From assembly GCA_030035585.1 (NCBI GenBank), contig CM057464.1, positions 73,330,919 through 73,394,918 on the forward strand: DNA of 64,000 bases, read 5' to 3'. Below the pieces are notes generated by a model. It did not search any database. It saw only the letters and a list, made by a program, of their open reading frames with translations, and had not been told where the DNA came from. Shown here one piece after another: positions 44,926 to 56,866 of the stretch. The stretch comes from Dugong dugon. Lineage: Eukaryota > Chordata > Mammalia > Sirenia > Dugongidae. The position numbers and the translations under genes are program-made. Every line of letters starts with the position of its first letter. Position 1 is the stretch's first letter.

Positions 44926-45030
44926 AATAAAGATTATAGCCTTGGAAAACCTGTGGGGGCAGTTGTACTCTGACCTATAGGGTTGCTATGTGTTGGAATC
45001 GACTTGATGGCAACAGCAATGGGTTAGATA
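44926..45030 (+). mobile_element. 5'-truncated AfroSINE
   Basis: Begins inside the long-variant insert ('aaagattatagccttggaaa') and ends 'cgacttgatggcaacagcaa'. Head missing. Confidence 0.8.
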
Positions 45031-45094
45031 AATAGATGGATAGAGAGGTATGTGTGCATTCAGGTGTGTGTGTGTATATTTTAATACCTAATAT

Positions 45095-45243
45095 GCGGTT
45101 GTTAGGTGCTATGGACTCGATTTCCACTCATAGCTGCCCCTGGTGATCTGCTCCCATAAAGATTACAACCTAGAAAGCCCTGTGGGGAAGTTCTACTCTG
45201 TCACATGGGGTCACTGTGAGATGAAATCAACTCCGCAGCCCCC
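45095..45243 (+). mobile_element. AfroSINE with a 5' inverted tail copy
   Basis: The left ~45 bp ('ggttgttaggtgctatggac ...') is the tail in reverse orientation; the rest ('tgatctgctcccataaagat ... gatgaaatcaactccgcagc') is a sense 5'-truncated SINE. The composite is flanked by a perfect 12-bp duplication 'aatacctaatat' at 45083-45094 and 45244-45255, indicating a single insertion. Confidence 0.8.
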
Positions 45244-45255
45244 AATACCTAATAT

Positions 45256-46210
45256 AGATCTTTGAAACAGAATGTTCATATGTATTATAACTGAGATCAT
45301 ATTATGTATAAACATTTACCTGCTGTTTTGTTTTTGTTTTTTCACTTAGGATTTTTCCCCGTAATAAAATAATTGATTTCTTATACTGCTATGCAATGGT
45401 GTAATAAAACAGAGGACAGTGAGAGCTGCCTGCCCTGGGAGCAGGTAATAAGGAAGTTCATTGTTTGTAGGGAATTTAAGAACAATAATAAGACTGACTA
45501 AAAGTCAGTCTACTTTTTATTACAGCTTGAGCTGGCATTTGTAAACAGTATTAGTGATAACATCCTTCTCCTCCCCAGGACAGATCTCTCCCACCACTGT
45601 CTCCACCCATTCCCTATTTATCCTCAACCCCTTATTCCTTTAGAAATGAAGAAAACTTCTTAACTGTTTTTGTATAATAGTTAGCCACTCAAGAGTTAGT
45701 TGATTCTTGAAGATTTAAATGCAGAAAAATCAATTAAGCTCGCTTTTTTTTTTTTTTTTTCACAGATCAAAACTTTCCTTTGGCTGTATTAATTTCCTAT
45801 AAATAATCACATTTCAATTTTTCCTCCATGAATTCAAACACAGGAAACATTTTAAACAAGTAAATAACTGTGAGAGGCAAAGGAATTGCCTCTTGGCTAA
45901 ATATCAATCCAGTATGTGCTACTGGAGAATCCATAACCATGAAAATAAATCAGTATGTGAGTCGTAGTGTCATACTTGAGCCTGCTGAAATTCTGAAACA
46001 GTTATTGAAAACAAGAATCTGAGATTTGTGGCCATGTAGCTTCTTTACAGATGGGCAGAGGGAAAGTGAGAGAGGTGAACCGATGTGTTCATAGTTACTC
46101 TACTTGTTGGTAACCATGAGGACTGACAGTATTCAGACCTCTTGACTTCCATTCCAAGATTCTTTTATATCATGTTGCTTCTCTACTGGGAAGGAGAACT
46201 ACATTTGTTA
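45256..46210. other. Intron 2 sequence, no recognised feature
   Basis: Contains a T-tract at about 45745-45762 followed by 'cacag', which looks like a splice acceptor but has no coding sequence after it. No gene recognised. Confidence 0.45.
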
Positions 46211-46480
46211 ACGATATTAAGAGTAGCTAATGTTTATTAAGTATTATGTGCGAGGCATTGTTCTAGGCACTTTATACATATTAACACATTTATCTTTACA
46301 ACAACTCTAAAATAGATATCATTATTACCCACTTATACAGGTGAAGAACAAAGAGATTAAGTAATTTGCCCTAGTGTTTAGCAATAGGAAATGTTAGAGC
46401 TGGTACTTGAGCCTCGGCGGTGGGCTCAGACAGAGCCTGGCTTTTATCCATTGCAGTATGTACCTCTGATAGACCACTCC
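46211..46480 (-). repeat. MIR SINE
   Basis: Well-preserved reverse MIR: 'agctaatgtttattaagtat', 'aggcattgttctaggcactt', 'ataggaaatgttagagctgg'. Confidence 0.8.
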
Positions 46481-46960
46481 ATGCAGGCATTGTGCAAACC
46501 ACCTGAATTCTCAACAACCCTTTAGTGTAGGTATTATTACATTTGCTTCCTGGTTATGTACCAGACGAAAACCAACTCATAAGCATGGCATAAATGAGAC
46601 TATTCATGCTGAGAGCCCTCCTTACCTTTGTGCTTTCTCTCCTTGTACCTTCTTCCGCTCACCTTACACTTCAGAGCTACTGAATTTCCCAACTTGGGGC
46701 CTGGGCCTTCTTTCTTTTGTTCATTATCATTTCTCTGCTTGGAGCAACTTTTCCCATCTTTTTTGTCTCTCACTTATCTTTTAAAACTTATGTTAAATTA
46801 TACTTTATTTGGGAAAGCTTTGATCAGTTTGTTTGCTATACTTTGATTAGTTGCCCTCTATACCACTGCTACCTTTATACTGTTCTCCTTCATTGTTTAA
46901 TTATTAGATGGGACATATGTCATATGTTCTCCATTTTGTCAGATTACCTGTGATTCCTTA
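46481..46960. other. Intron 2 sequence, possible L2
   Basis: T/C-rich with overlapping frames 46628-46953 that carry no recognisable domain; the order weakly resembles L2 in sense orientation. Confidence 0.35.
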
Positions 46961-47689
46961 CTGGACATTTTCTTTGGTGAAGTGCTCTTTTTTTTTACTA
47001 GGTTGTTTGTCTTTTTCTTATTGATTTGTAAGGATTCTTTACACTGTATATGAATTTTTTGTCAGTTACATGTATTGCAAATATCTTCTATGGCTTACTA
47101 TTTCATTCTTTTAATGTTTATTGATGAATAAAAAGTTCTTAATTTTAATGTAGCCCAATTTATTAGTCTTTTCTTTTAAGGTTTAAGGTTTAAACTTAAG
47201 TTTAAGGTTTAAACTACTTACATAAGAAATCTTTGCCCTACCCCAAGATGAAGAACACACTCTCTTTTAGTAGCTTCTAGAAGTTCTGTTTTATTTTTCA
47301 TGTTTGAATTTACAAATCCATTTGGTATTCATTTATGTGTGTGATGTGAGGTCAGGGTCTGTTTTTCTCTTTTTCATATGGATAGCCAGTTGCCCCAGCA
47401 CCTTTTATTGAAAAGATCATCCCTTCCCCATTACATGGCAGTGCCACTGTTATTATACCCCAAGTAACCACTTATATATGGGTATGTTTCTGGACTCTAT
47501 TCTTTCCATTGATCCATTTGTCTATTCTTGTTCCAATACCACAATGTATTATTACAGCTTCATAATGTCTTTATGTCTTTGTGTAATTCGTCCAGCTTTA
47601 CTCTTCTTCACTGTTGCCTTGACTATTCCCAATCCTATGTATCCCATAGGAATTTTAGAAAAAAAGAATATTGTTGAAAATTAATTTTA
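46961..47689 (-). repeat. Old L1 ORF2 fragment
   Basis: Reverse-oriented ORF2 C-terminal sequence ('cattttctttggtgaagtgc', 'cagttgccccagcacctttt', 'ttccattgatccatttgtct'). No open frame. A short palindromic repeat interrupts it near 47176-47216. Confidence 0.75.
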
Positions 47690-47703
47690 TGTACTAAAAT
47701 ATA

Positions 47704-47856
47704 AAGCCCGTTGTCACTGAGTTGATTCCGACTCATAGCGACCCTATAGGACAGAGTAGAACTGCCCCATAGGGTTTCCAAAGAGCAGCTGGTGGATTTG
47801 AACTGCTGACTTTTCAGTTAGCAGCTGAGCTCTTAACCACTGCACCTCCAGGGCTC
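47704..47856 (-). mobile_element. AfroSINE, minus strand
   Basis: Complete short variant ending at reversed head 'actgcacctccagggctc'. Perfect 14-bp duplication 'tgtactaaaatata' at 47690-47703 and 47857-47870, the longest in the window. It sits at the end of the old L1. Confidence 0.95.
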
Positions 47857-48110
47857 TGTACTAAAATATAGATGTTGATTATTTAGTAAATCAATTAAGC
47901 ACCATTTTAATTTTACTCTTGTCTTGAGCTCTTCTAACATATTTATGGATGGAAACCACCCTGTATTTTATTTTTCTTTCCCATGTCTTACTTTTCCAGT
48001 ATTTTTCCCTGTAGTAGATGTCATAAAACTCATTATTTCAATCATAATCTCAATGAGGTTTTGTCTATAAATGCTATGTATGGTGAATACTTGTATTTCA
48101 AATAATATTA

Positions 48111-48506
48111 TGGGCAGTCCCCAGGTTATGAACGAAGTCCGTTCCTAAAACCCATTACCTTCAAGTCAATTCCAACTCATAGTGACCCTATAGGACAGAG
48201 TAGCACTGCCCCATAGGGTATCCAAGGAGCAGCTGGTGGATTCGAACTGCCAATCTTTTGGGTAGCAGCTGAGCTCATAACCACTGTACTACTGTAGGTA
48301 AGTCAGAACAGCTGCATACAGTTCTTATTTAGCCTTACTTTAGTGCAAGAAAAGCCTTGCAGCAAGTGAAGGTGATTGTGATGAAGAATTTGTTGTGGAG
48401 TAGTGGTTGGTTCAGTCATTTTCAAAGTGAGGGAACATTTACATAACATTAAAGCGCAACTATGAGTTGTCCATAAGTTGGAAGTTTATAACCTGGGGAC
48501 TGCCTG
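48111..48506. mobile_element. Tc1/mariner-type (Tigger-like) MITE carrying an AfroSINE
   Basis: Inverted ends: left 'gggcagtccccaggttatga' and right, reverse complemented, 'aggcagtccccaggttata'. Both ends are flanked by TA (48109-48110 and 48507-48508), as for Tc1/mariner elements. Without the SINE it is about 250 bp with no transposase. Family name is tentative. Confidence 0.7.
48147..48297 (-). mobile_element. AfroSINE within the MITE
   Basis: 'aaaacccattaccttcaagt', 'cagagtagcactgccccata', 'gagctcataaccactgtact'. It interrupts the MITE, whose sequence resumes at 'gtaggtaagtcagaacagct'. Confidence 0.85.
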
Positions 48507-48551
48507 TACTTAAAAACAGTATTCATGTAAGGATATATGTAAATATACACA

Positions 48552-48722
48552 CTACCATCGATTGGATTCAGACTTACAGCGACTCTATAGGACAGAGTAG
48601 AACTGCCTCATAGGGTTTGCAAGGCTGTAAATCTTTACGGAAGCAGACTGCCACATCTTTTTCCTGCGGAGTGGCTGGATGGTTCGAACCACCGACCTTC
48701 CAAGCGCTTAACCGTTGAACTC
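48552..48722 (-). mobile_element. AfroSINE, long variant, minus strand
   Basis: Starts 'actaccatcgattggattca', includes the insert 'ctgtaaatctttacggaagc' and the reversed head 'caagcgcttaaccgttgaac'. No clear duplication. Confidence 0.85.
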
Positions 48723-50467
48723 TGGTTAAGGAGTAAGTATAGATATCCTCCGTAAATAAAGGAAGATGTTCATGTATGCATATGAATATATGCACAGACG
48801 TTTCAGTTTCTTATTATTAAGATCTTAGAGACCTCTAAATCCTTGATAATCATTTATAAAAGTTTAACTCCATGGAGATTTTAATAATGTTTAAAGGTTC
48901 CTGGTATTAAGGCCTTATAAATTAACTCTCTTTTTTTCAATGGCATCACAAACATTATGAAGTCATATATGATAATTTAGTAGTAATAATTTTTTTATAT
49001 GTAACTTTTTTCTTTTGATCTTTTAAAAAAATTTTTCCCATACAAAAGTTTATACATACATTGTTATATGGCTCTAATTGCTCTCCCCATACCGTGACAG
49101 CACACTCCTCCTTTCCAGCCCTGATTCCCCATGTCCATTCAGTGAGCTCCTAACCCTCTCTGCGGTCCCATCTCACCTCTGGACAGAAGCTGCCTGTTTA
49201 GTCTCTTGTATCTACTTGAGCTAAGAGGCACACTCCTCACGAGTACCACTTTATGTCCCACAATGCAGTCCAATCCCTGTCTGAAGAGTTGGCCTTAGAA
49301 ATTGTTTTAGTTCTGGGCTGATAGAGAATCCAGGGGCTGTGCTTTCTGGGGTTCCTCCAGTCTCAGACCATTAAGTCTGGTCTTCTTACTAAAATTTGAA
49401 CTCTGCACCCCACCTTTCTCCTGCTTCATCCGGGACTCTGTTGTGTTCCCTGTCAGGGCGGTCATTGGTGGTACCCGGGCACCATGTAGTTCTTCTGGAC
49501 TCAGGCTGAGGTCTCTGGTTTATGCAGCCCTTTCTGTTTCTTGGCTAATACTTTCCTTGTATCTTTTATGTTCTTCATTCTCCTTTACTCCAGGTGGTTG
49601 GGACCAACTGATGCGTCTTAGATGGCTGCTTGCAAGCTTTTAAGACCCCAGACGCCACTCACCAAAGTAGGATGCAGAACATTTTCTTAATAAGCTTTGT
49701 TATGCCAGCTAACCTAGATGTCCCCTGAAAGCATGGTACCCAGGCCCCTACCCCTGCTACTCAGTCCCTCAAAGTGTTTGATTGTATTTAGGAAACTTCT
49801 TTGCTTTCATTTAGTCCAGTTGTGCTGACTTCCCCTGTAGTGTGTGCTGTCCTTTCCTTCACCTAAAATAATTCTTATCTACTATCTAGTTAGTAAATAA
49901 CCCTCATCCTCCCTCCCCACCTTCATATCCATCAAAGAATGTTTTCTTCTGTGTTTAAACCTTTTCTTGAGTTCTTATACTAGTGGTCTTATACAACATT
50001 TCTCCTTCTGTGACGGACTAAATTCACCCAGCATAATGACCTCCAGCTTCCTCCATGTTATAAGATGTTTCACGGCTTCATCGTTGTTCTTTATCATTGT
50101 GTAGTATTCCATTGTGTGGATATACCATGATTTGTTTATCTGTTCGTCAGTTGATGGGAACCTAGGCTGTTTCCATCTTTTTGCTATTGTGAACAGTGCT
50201 GCAGTAAACATGGGTGTGCATCTATCCGTCCGACGGCTCTTATTTCTCTAGGATATATTCCAAGAAGTGGGATAACTGGATCATATGGTACTTCTATTTC
50301 TAGCTTTTTAAGGAGCGTGAAATTGATTTCCAAAGTGGTTGTATCATTTTACATTCCAGCCAACAGTGTATACGTGTTCCAGTCTCTCCACAACCTCTCC
50401 AGCATTATTATTTTGTGTTTTTTGGATTAATCTAGCCTTGTTGGGGTGAGATGATACCTCGTTGTAG

Positions 50468-51000
50468 TTTTTTTTTTTTTTTTCTTTTGTTTATTGTACT
50501 TCAGGTGAAGGCTTATAGAACAAATAGTTTCTCATGAAACAGTAGTACACATATTGTTTTATGGCATTGGTTAACAACCCCACAACATGTCAACCCTCTA
50601 ACTTCTCAACCTTTTTTTTTGGTGAAAATACACATAGCCAAAGATAAAAAATTCTAAATGCACAGTTCAGTGACCTTGACTATGCTCTTCCAATTGTGCT
50701 GCTATTCTCACTTAAGATGAAGGCTAACAGAACAAAATAGTTTCTCATTTAACAGTTACTACAAACGTTGCCTTATGACAATGGTTAACAATCTCACAAC
50801 ACATCAACAATATCCTTACTCAACCTTGGGTTCCCTAGCAACAGATTTCTTGTCCCCTTCTGCCTTCTGGCCCTTGTCACTGGACTACTGTACCTCATTA
50901 GTCCCATTTGGTTTTACGGGGCTGTCCACTCCCAGCCTGAACGGTGAACCTCGGAGATAAATTCACCACTGAGCTAAAAGGGTATCTGGGGGCCATACTC
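50468..51000 (-). other. Composite 3' end of L1 #2
   Basis: Reading left to right: T16 plus an L1 3' end (50468-50612), a T-headed 96-bp piece of another L1 3' end type (50613-50708), then a second L1 3' end of the first type starting 'acttaagatgaaggctaaca' (50709 on), which lacks its own AATAAA and poly(A). Confidence 0.7.
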
Positions 51001-51828
51001 TTGGGGTTTTTCCAGTCTCCTTTAGGCCAATAAATCTGGTCTTTTTTTTTTGTGAGTTAGAATTTTGTTATACATCCTTCTCCAGCTCTGTCCAGAACCC
51101 TCTGTTGTGATCCTGGTCAGAAAAGTCAGTAGTGGTAGCCGGGCACCTTCTAGGTGTACTGGACTCAGTCCGGTGGAGGCCTTGGTAGCTGTGGACCATT
51201 AGTCCTTTGGACTAATCTTTTCCTTGTATCTTGTTCCCTTCATTCTCCCTTGCTCCCGAAGGGATGAGACCAGTGGAGTACCTTAGATGGCTGCTCACAG
51301 GCTTTTAAGACCCCAGACACTACCCATCAAGGTAAAATGTAGAACACTGTCTTTATGAACTGTGTTATGCCAATTGAGCTGGATGTTTCCCGAGACCATG
51401 GTCCCCACAGCCCTCCGCCGAGCAGTTCAGTCCCTCAGGGAGTTTGGATGTGTCTATGGGGCTTCCATGACCTTTCCTTGTACAAGTTGTGCTAGTTTCC
51501 CCTGTATTGTGTACTGTCTCACCCTTCACCCAAGGTACCACTTAGCTATTGCCTATTTAGTATCTCCCCCCAACCACTCCCATTCCTGGTAACCAACAAA
51601 GATTGTTACATTTTGTGTGTGAACTTTTTCATGGGTTTTTACAGTAGAGGTCTCATACAATATTTGTTCTTTTGTGATTGAGTTATTTCACTCAGCATAA
51701 TGTCCTCCAGTTTCATCCATGTTATGAGATGGTTCACAGATTCATTGTTGTTCTTTCTCATTGCATAGTACTCCATTGTGTGTATGTACCATAGTCTGTT
51801 TATCCATTCATCTGTTGATGGGCATCTA

Positions 51829-54800
51829 GGTTGTTTCCATCATTTTGCTATTGTGAACAATGCTGCCATGAACATAGGTGTGCATATGTCTATTCGAGTG
51901 ACGACTCTTATTTCTCTAGGATATATTCCTAGGAGTGGGATTGCTGGATCGAATGGTATGTCTATTTCTAGCTTTCTGAGGAAGCGCCATATCATTTTCC
52001 AAAATGGTTGTATCACTTTGCATTCCCACCAGCAGTGCATAAGAGTTCCCATCTCCCCGCAGCCCCTCCAATATTTGTTATTTCCAGTGTTTTTGATTCA
52101 TGCCAGTAATGCTGGGGTGAGATGGTATCTCATTGTGGTTTTAATTTCCATTTCTCTAATGGCTAGTGATCGCGAGCATTTCCTCGTGTCTGTTGGCCAT
52201 CTGAATGTCTTCTTTGGTGAAGTGTCTGTTCATTTCCTTTGCCCATTTTAATAGGATTATTTGTCTTTTTGTTGTAGAGGTGTTGGATTTTCTTGTAGAT
52301 TATGGAGATTAGACCTTTGTCTGACTTGTACTGTCCAAAAATTTATTCCCAGTCTGTAGGTTCTCTTTTTCTCTTTTGGTGAAGTCTTTTGAAGAACATA
52401 GGTGTTTGATTTTTAGAAGATCCCAGTTACCTAGCTTATCTATTGGGGTTTGTGTGTTGATGGTTATGGTTTGTATCCTGTTAATGGTGTATATTAAGGC
52501 CTGAAGTGTTGGTCCTATTTTTTGTTCTATGAACTTAATAGTTTTAGGCTTTATATTCAGGCCTTTGATCCATTTTGAAGTAGTTTTTGTATACGGTGTG
52601 AGGTATGGGTCCTGTTTCATTTTTTGGCAGATGCATATCCAGTTTTGCCAGCACCATCTGTTAAAAAGACTGTCTTTTCCCCATTTGATGGACTTTGAGT
52701 ACTTGTCAAAGATCAGGTGACCATAGGCGGATGGATTTACATCTGGGTTCTCAATTCTGTTCCATTGGTCAATGTATCTGTCTTTGTACCAGTACTAGGC
52801 TATTCTGAATACTGTAGCTGTATAGCAGGTTCTGAAGTCAGGTAGTGTGAGTCCTCCAACTTTCTTCTTCTTCTTCAGTAGTGCTTTACTTATTCGGGGC
52901 TTCTTCCCTTTCCATATAAAGTTAATGATTAGTTTTTCCATCTCTTTGAAGAATGTTGTTGGTATTTGGATTGGGATTGCATTGTATTTGTAAATTGCTT
53001 TAGGTAGAATTGTCATTTTCACAATGTTGAGTCTGCCTTTCCATGAGCGTGGTATGTTTTTCCATTTATGTATATCCCTTTGGGTTTCATGCAGTAGTGT
53101 TTTGTAGCTTTCTTTGTATAGGTCTTTTACATCCCTGGTCAGATTTATTCCTAAGTATTTTATGTTTTAAGGGGCTATTATAAATAGTATTGTTTTCCTG
53201 ATTTCCTTTTCATTGTTCTCCTTATTGGTATATAGGAATCCAACTGATTTTTGAATGTTTATCTTGTATCCTGCTACTCTGCTGAATCTTTCTGTTAGTT
53301 CCAGTAGATTTCTCATGGAGTCTTTAGGGTTTTGTATGTATAGTATCATATCATCTGCAAACAGGGACAGTTTAACTTCTTCATTACCAGTTTGGATGCC
53401 CTTTATTTCTTTTTCTTGCCTTATTGCTCTAGCTAGAACTTCCAGCACAGTATTAAATAGGAGTGGTGATAAAGGGAATCCTTGTCTTGTTCCTGTTTTC
53501 AAGGGGAATGTTTTCAGCCTCTCTCCCTTTAGAATGATGTAGGTTGTTGGTTTTGCATAGATGCCCTTTATTATGTTGAGAAATTTCCCTTCTATACCTA
53601 TTTTATTGAGAGTTTCTATCAGGAATGGGTGTTGGACTTTGTCAAATGCCTTTTCTGTGTCATTTGAGATGATCATGTGATTCTTTTATTTCCTTTTATT
53701 TATGTGGTGGATTACGTTGATTGGTTTTCTAATGTTGAACCATCCTTGCATACCTGGTATGAATCCTACTTGGTCGTGATGTATTATTTTTTTGATATGA
53801 TGCTGAATTCTCTTGGCTAGAATTTTGTTCAGAATTTTTGCATCTATATTCACGAGAGATATTGGTCTGTAATTTCCTTTTTTTGTGACGTCTTTGCCTA
53901 GTTTTGGTATCAGCGTTATGCTGGCTTCATAGAATGAATATCAAGTGTTGCTTCCTTTTCTATGCTCTGAAATAGCTTGAGGAGTACTGGTACAAGGTCT
54001 TCTGTAAATGTTTTGTAGAATTCTCCAGTGAAGCCATCTGGGCCAGGGCTTTTTTTGGTTTGGAATTTTTTTTATTACCTTTTTAATCTCTTCTCTTGTT
54101 ATGGGTCTGTTCAGATTTTCAGCATCACTTTGTGGTGGTTTGGGTAGGCCGTGTGTTTCTAGAAATTTATCCATTTCCTCTAGGTTTTCAAATTTGTTGG
54201 AGTATAGTTTTTCATAATATTCTGTTATAATCCTTTTTATTTCAGTTGGGTCTGTTGTAATGTCCCCCATTTCATTTCTTATTTGGTTTATTTGTGTCCT
54301 CTCCTGGTTTTCTTTTGTCAGTCTGTCCAGTGGTTTGTCCATTTTGTTGATTCTTTCAAAGAACCAACTTTTGGTTTTGTTGGTTCTTTCTATTGTTTTT
54401 CTGTTCTCTATTTCATTTATTTCTGCTCTGATCTTTACTGTGTCCTTTCTTCTGGTGGTTGTGGGCTTTTTTTGCTGTTCTCTTTCTATTTGTTTGAGTT
54501 CTGTAGTTAATTTTTTGATTTTGTCCCTTTCTTCTTTTTTGATATGTGCATCGATTGCTATAAATTGTCCTCTGAGGACTGCCTTTGCTGTGTCCCAGAG
54601 GTTTTGGTATGATGTGTTTTCATTCTCATTTGTTTCTAGGAATTTTTTGATTCCATCGCTGATTTCTTCTATTACCCAGTGATATGTAAGCAGGGCATTA
54701 TTCAGTTTCCATGTAGTTGACTTTTTTTCCTTGCTGTTTCTGTTGTTAATTTCTACATTGATGGCATTGTGGTCAGAGAAGATACTTTGAATTATCTCAA

Positions 54801-55453
54801 CATTTTGGATCTTGTTGAGGATTTCTCTGTGGCCTGAGATGTGGTCTATTCTGGAGAACGTTCCATGTGTATTGGAAAAGAATGTATACTTTGCAGCGGT
54901 TGGATGGAGTGTTCTATATGTATGAGGTCATGTTGGCTGATTGTGCCCTTTAGGTCTTCTGTATCTTTGCTGAGTTTCTTTTTAGTTGTTCTGTCCTTTA
55001 CTGAGAGTGATGTGTTGAAGTCTCCTACTATTATTGTGGAACTGTCAATTTCTCTTTTCAGTGTTGTTAGAGTTTGTTTTATGTATTTTGGAGCCCTGTC
55101 ATTGGGTGCATAGATGTTTATTAAGGTTGTGTCTTCATGATGGATCGCCCCTTAATCATTATATAGTGTCCTTCTTTGTCTTTTATGGTGGATTTTGTTT
55201 TAAAGTCTATTTTATCTGAGATTAGGATTGCCACTCCTGCTCTCTTTTGGTAGTTGTTAGCTTGATATATTTTTTTCCAACCTTTAACTTTTAATAAATG
55301 CACATCTTTGTTTCTAAAGTGTGTCTCTTGTAGACCGCATATTGATGGATCCTGTTTTCTTATCCGTTCTGTCACTCTCCATCTCTTTATGGGTGCATTG
55401 AGTCCACTTACATTCAGTGTTGTTATTGATAGATGTGAGTTTGTTGCTGTCAT
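51829..55453 (-). pseudogene. L1 #2 ORF2 (endonuclease-reverse transcriptase), broken
   Basis: Starts at 55453 with the endonuclease domain ('MTATNSHLSITTLNVSGLN', then 'CGLQETHF', retaining the active-site Asn and Glu). The reverse-transcriptase frame 53167-53676 contains '[19 protein letters not shown]', '[13 protein letters not shown]' and the catalytic 'LFADDMILY'. The C-terminal frame (51840-52052) has 'HCWWECK' and ends 'AALFTIAK'. About five frameshifts or stops separate these blocks. Less damaged than L1 #1 at the catalytic site, but not translatable as a whole. Confidence 0.85.
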
Positions 55454-55872
55454 TTTGTAGTGCTTTTTTTTTGTGGTGCTGAAGTTTTCTTTGTTCTTCT
55501 TACTCTTTTTTGCTGAGTTACTTTTGTTTGTGGATTTTTTTTTTCATTTCTTTTCTTTTTGTAGGTTTTGTTTTTGCCAAGATTTTATGCTTTTCGTCTT
55601 TATTTTTATGTTTGTTAACTTTCTTTGTGGTTACCATGAATTTTACCCTTATCTTTCTAAGTTTGAAGCAGTCTACCATTACTTGGTATCGCCTTGCCTT
55701 CCTCTCCATTAGAATGTTCTATACATATGCCGTGTATTCCCTCTTTCATTATTTTGATGTTGTTGTCATCCATCGATTAACTGCTCTGATTCCCTGTTGT
55801 ATTTCTTTTGGTTTTGGATAGTCCCCAAGAGTTCATTTCCTAGATTGGTATCTGGCTGTACGATCCTGCATC

Positions 55873-56866
55873 CTAGGTTCTGCCTGTGAGCTGAAGCTGT
55901 TTGTCCTCAGATCGAAGAACTCCCTTTAATAATTCTTGTAAGTTTGGTTTGACTTTTACATATTCCCTTAATTTCTGTTTATCTGGAAATGACCTAATTT
56001 CACCATCAAATTTGAACAAGAGTTTTGCAGGATATATTTTTCTTGGCTGACAGTTTTTTTCTTTCAAGATTTTATATATGTCATCCCATTGCCTTCTTGC
56101 CTGCATGGTTTCTGCCGAATGATCTGAGCTTAGTCTTATTGTTTCTCCTCTGTATGTGTCTTCTTATTTTTCACGAGCTGCTCTCAGGATTCTTTGTCTT
56201 TGGTTTTGGCGAGTGTGATTATGATATACCTTTGTGATTTTCTTTTGCGGTCTATCCTACATGGGGTTCGCTGAGCTTCTTGGATGGCCAGCTTTTCATC
56301 TTTCATGATATTGGGGAAGTTTTCTGTCAGCAGTTCTTCAATGATCCTCTCTGTGTTTTCTGTTTTCTCCCCTGTTCTGGAATTCCAATCACTTGCAAAT
56401 TTTTGCTTTTGATTGTGTCCCACATAACTCTCAGGGTCTCTTCATTTTTCTTTGTTCTTTTTTCTGAGTTTTCCTGAAACAGAGTTGTATCCAAATGTTT
56501 CTCTTCAATTCTACTGATCCTGTCTTCCACCATTTCAAATCTGCTTCTCAGCCCTTCTATGACACCGTCCATTTCTGAAATCTTGTTGTTTATCTTTTGT
56601 ATTTCTGATTGTTGTCTCTGTATAATTTCTAGTTGTGAATTTATTTTGGCACTTTGTTCCTGCATTATTTTCCTGAATTCTTTCAATTTTTTGTCTGTGT
56701 TTTCCATGAATTTGTCTATTTTTGCCTCATGTTTGTCGGCTTTTTGCCTCAGGTCTTGGAGAATTCTTAGTATTACAGATTTGAATTCCTTATCAGGTAG
56801 TTCTCGTGCCTTTTCTTCCACTGGAAAGTCATCTGGTGTTTTATTTTGGTTGCCTACGGGAACCAT
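55873..56866 (-). pseudogene. L1 #2 ORF1 (RNA-binding chaperone), lightly broken
   Basis: Open from 56866 to 56327 (179 codons), starting 'MVPVGNQNKTPDDFPVEEKA' and covering the N-terminal segment and the coiled coil. It then shifts frame; blocks at 56423-56184 and 56106-55873 carry the RNA-recognition and C-terminal regions ('QWDDIYKILKEKNCQP', 'RSFPDKQKLREYV') and end in a stop at 55873. Only two or three lesions are seen, so it is younger-looking than L1 #1 ORF1. Confidence 0.85.

Noticed and set aside
45740-45770. T-tract followed by 'cacag' as a splice acceptor
   Set aside because: No open coding sequence or conserved exon follows, and such tracts are frequent in introns.
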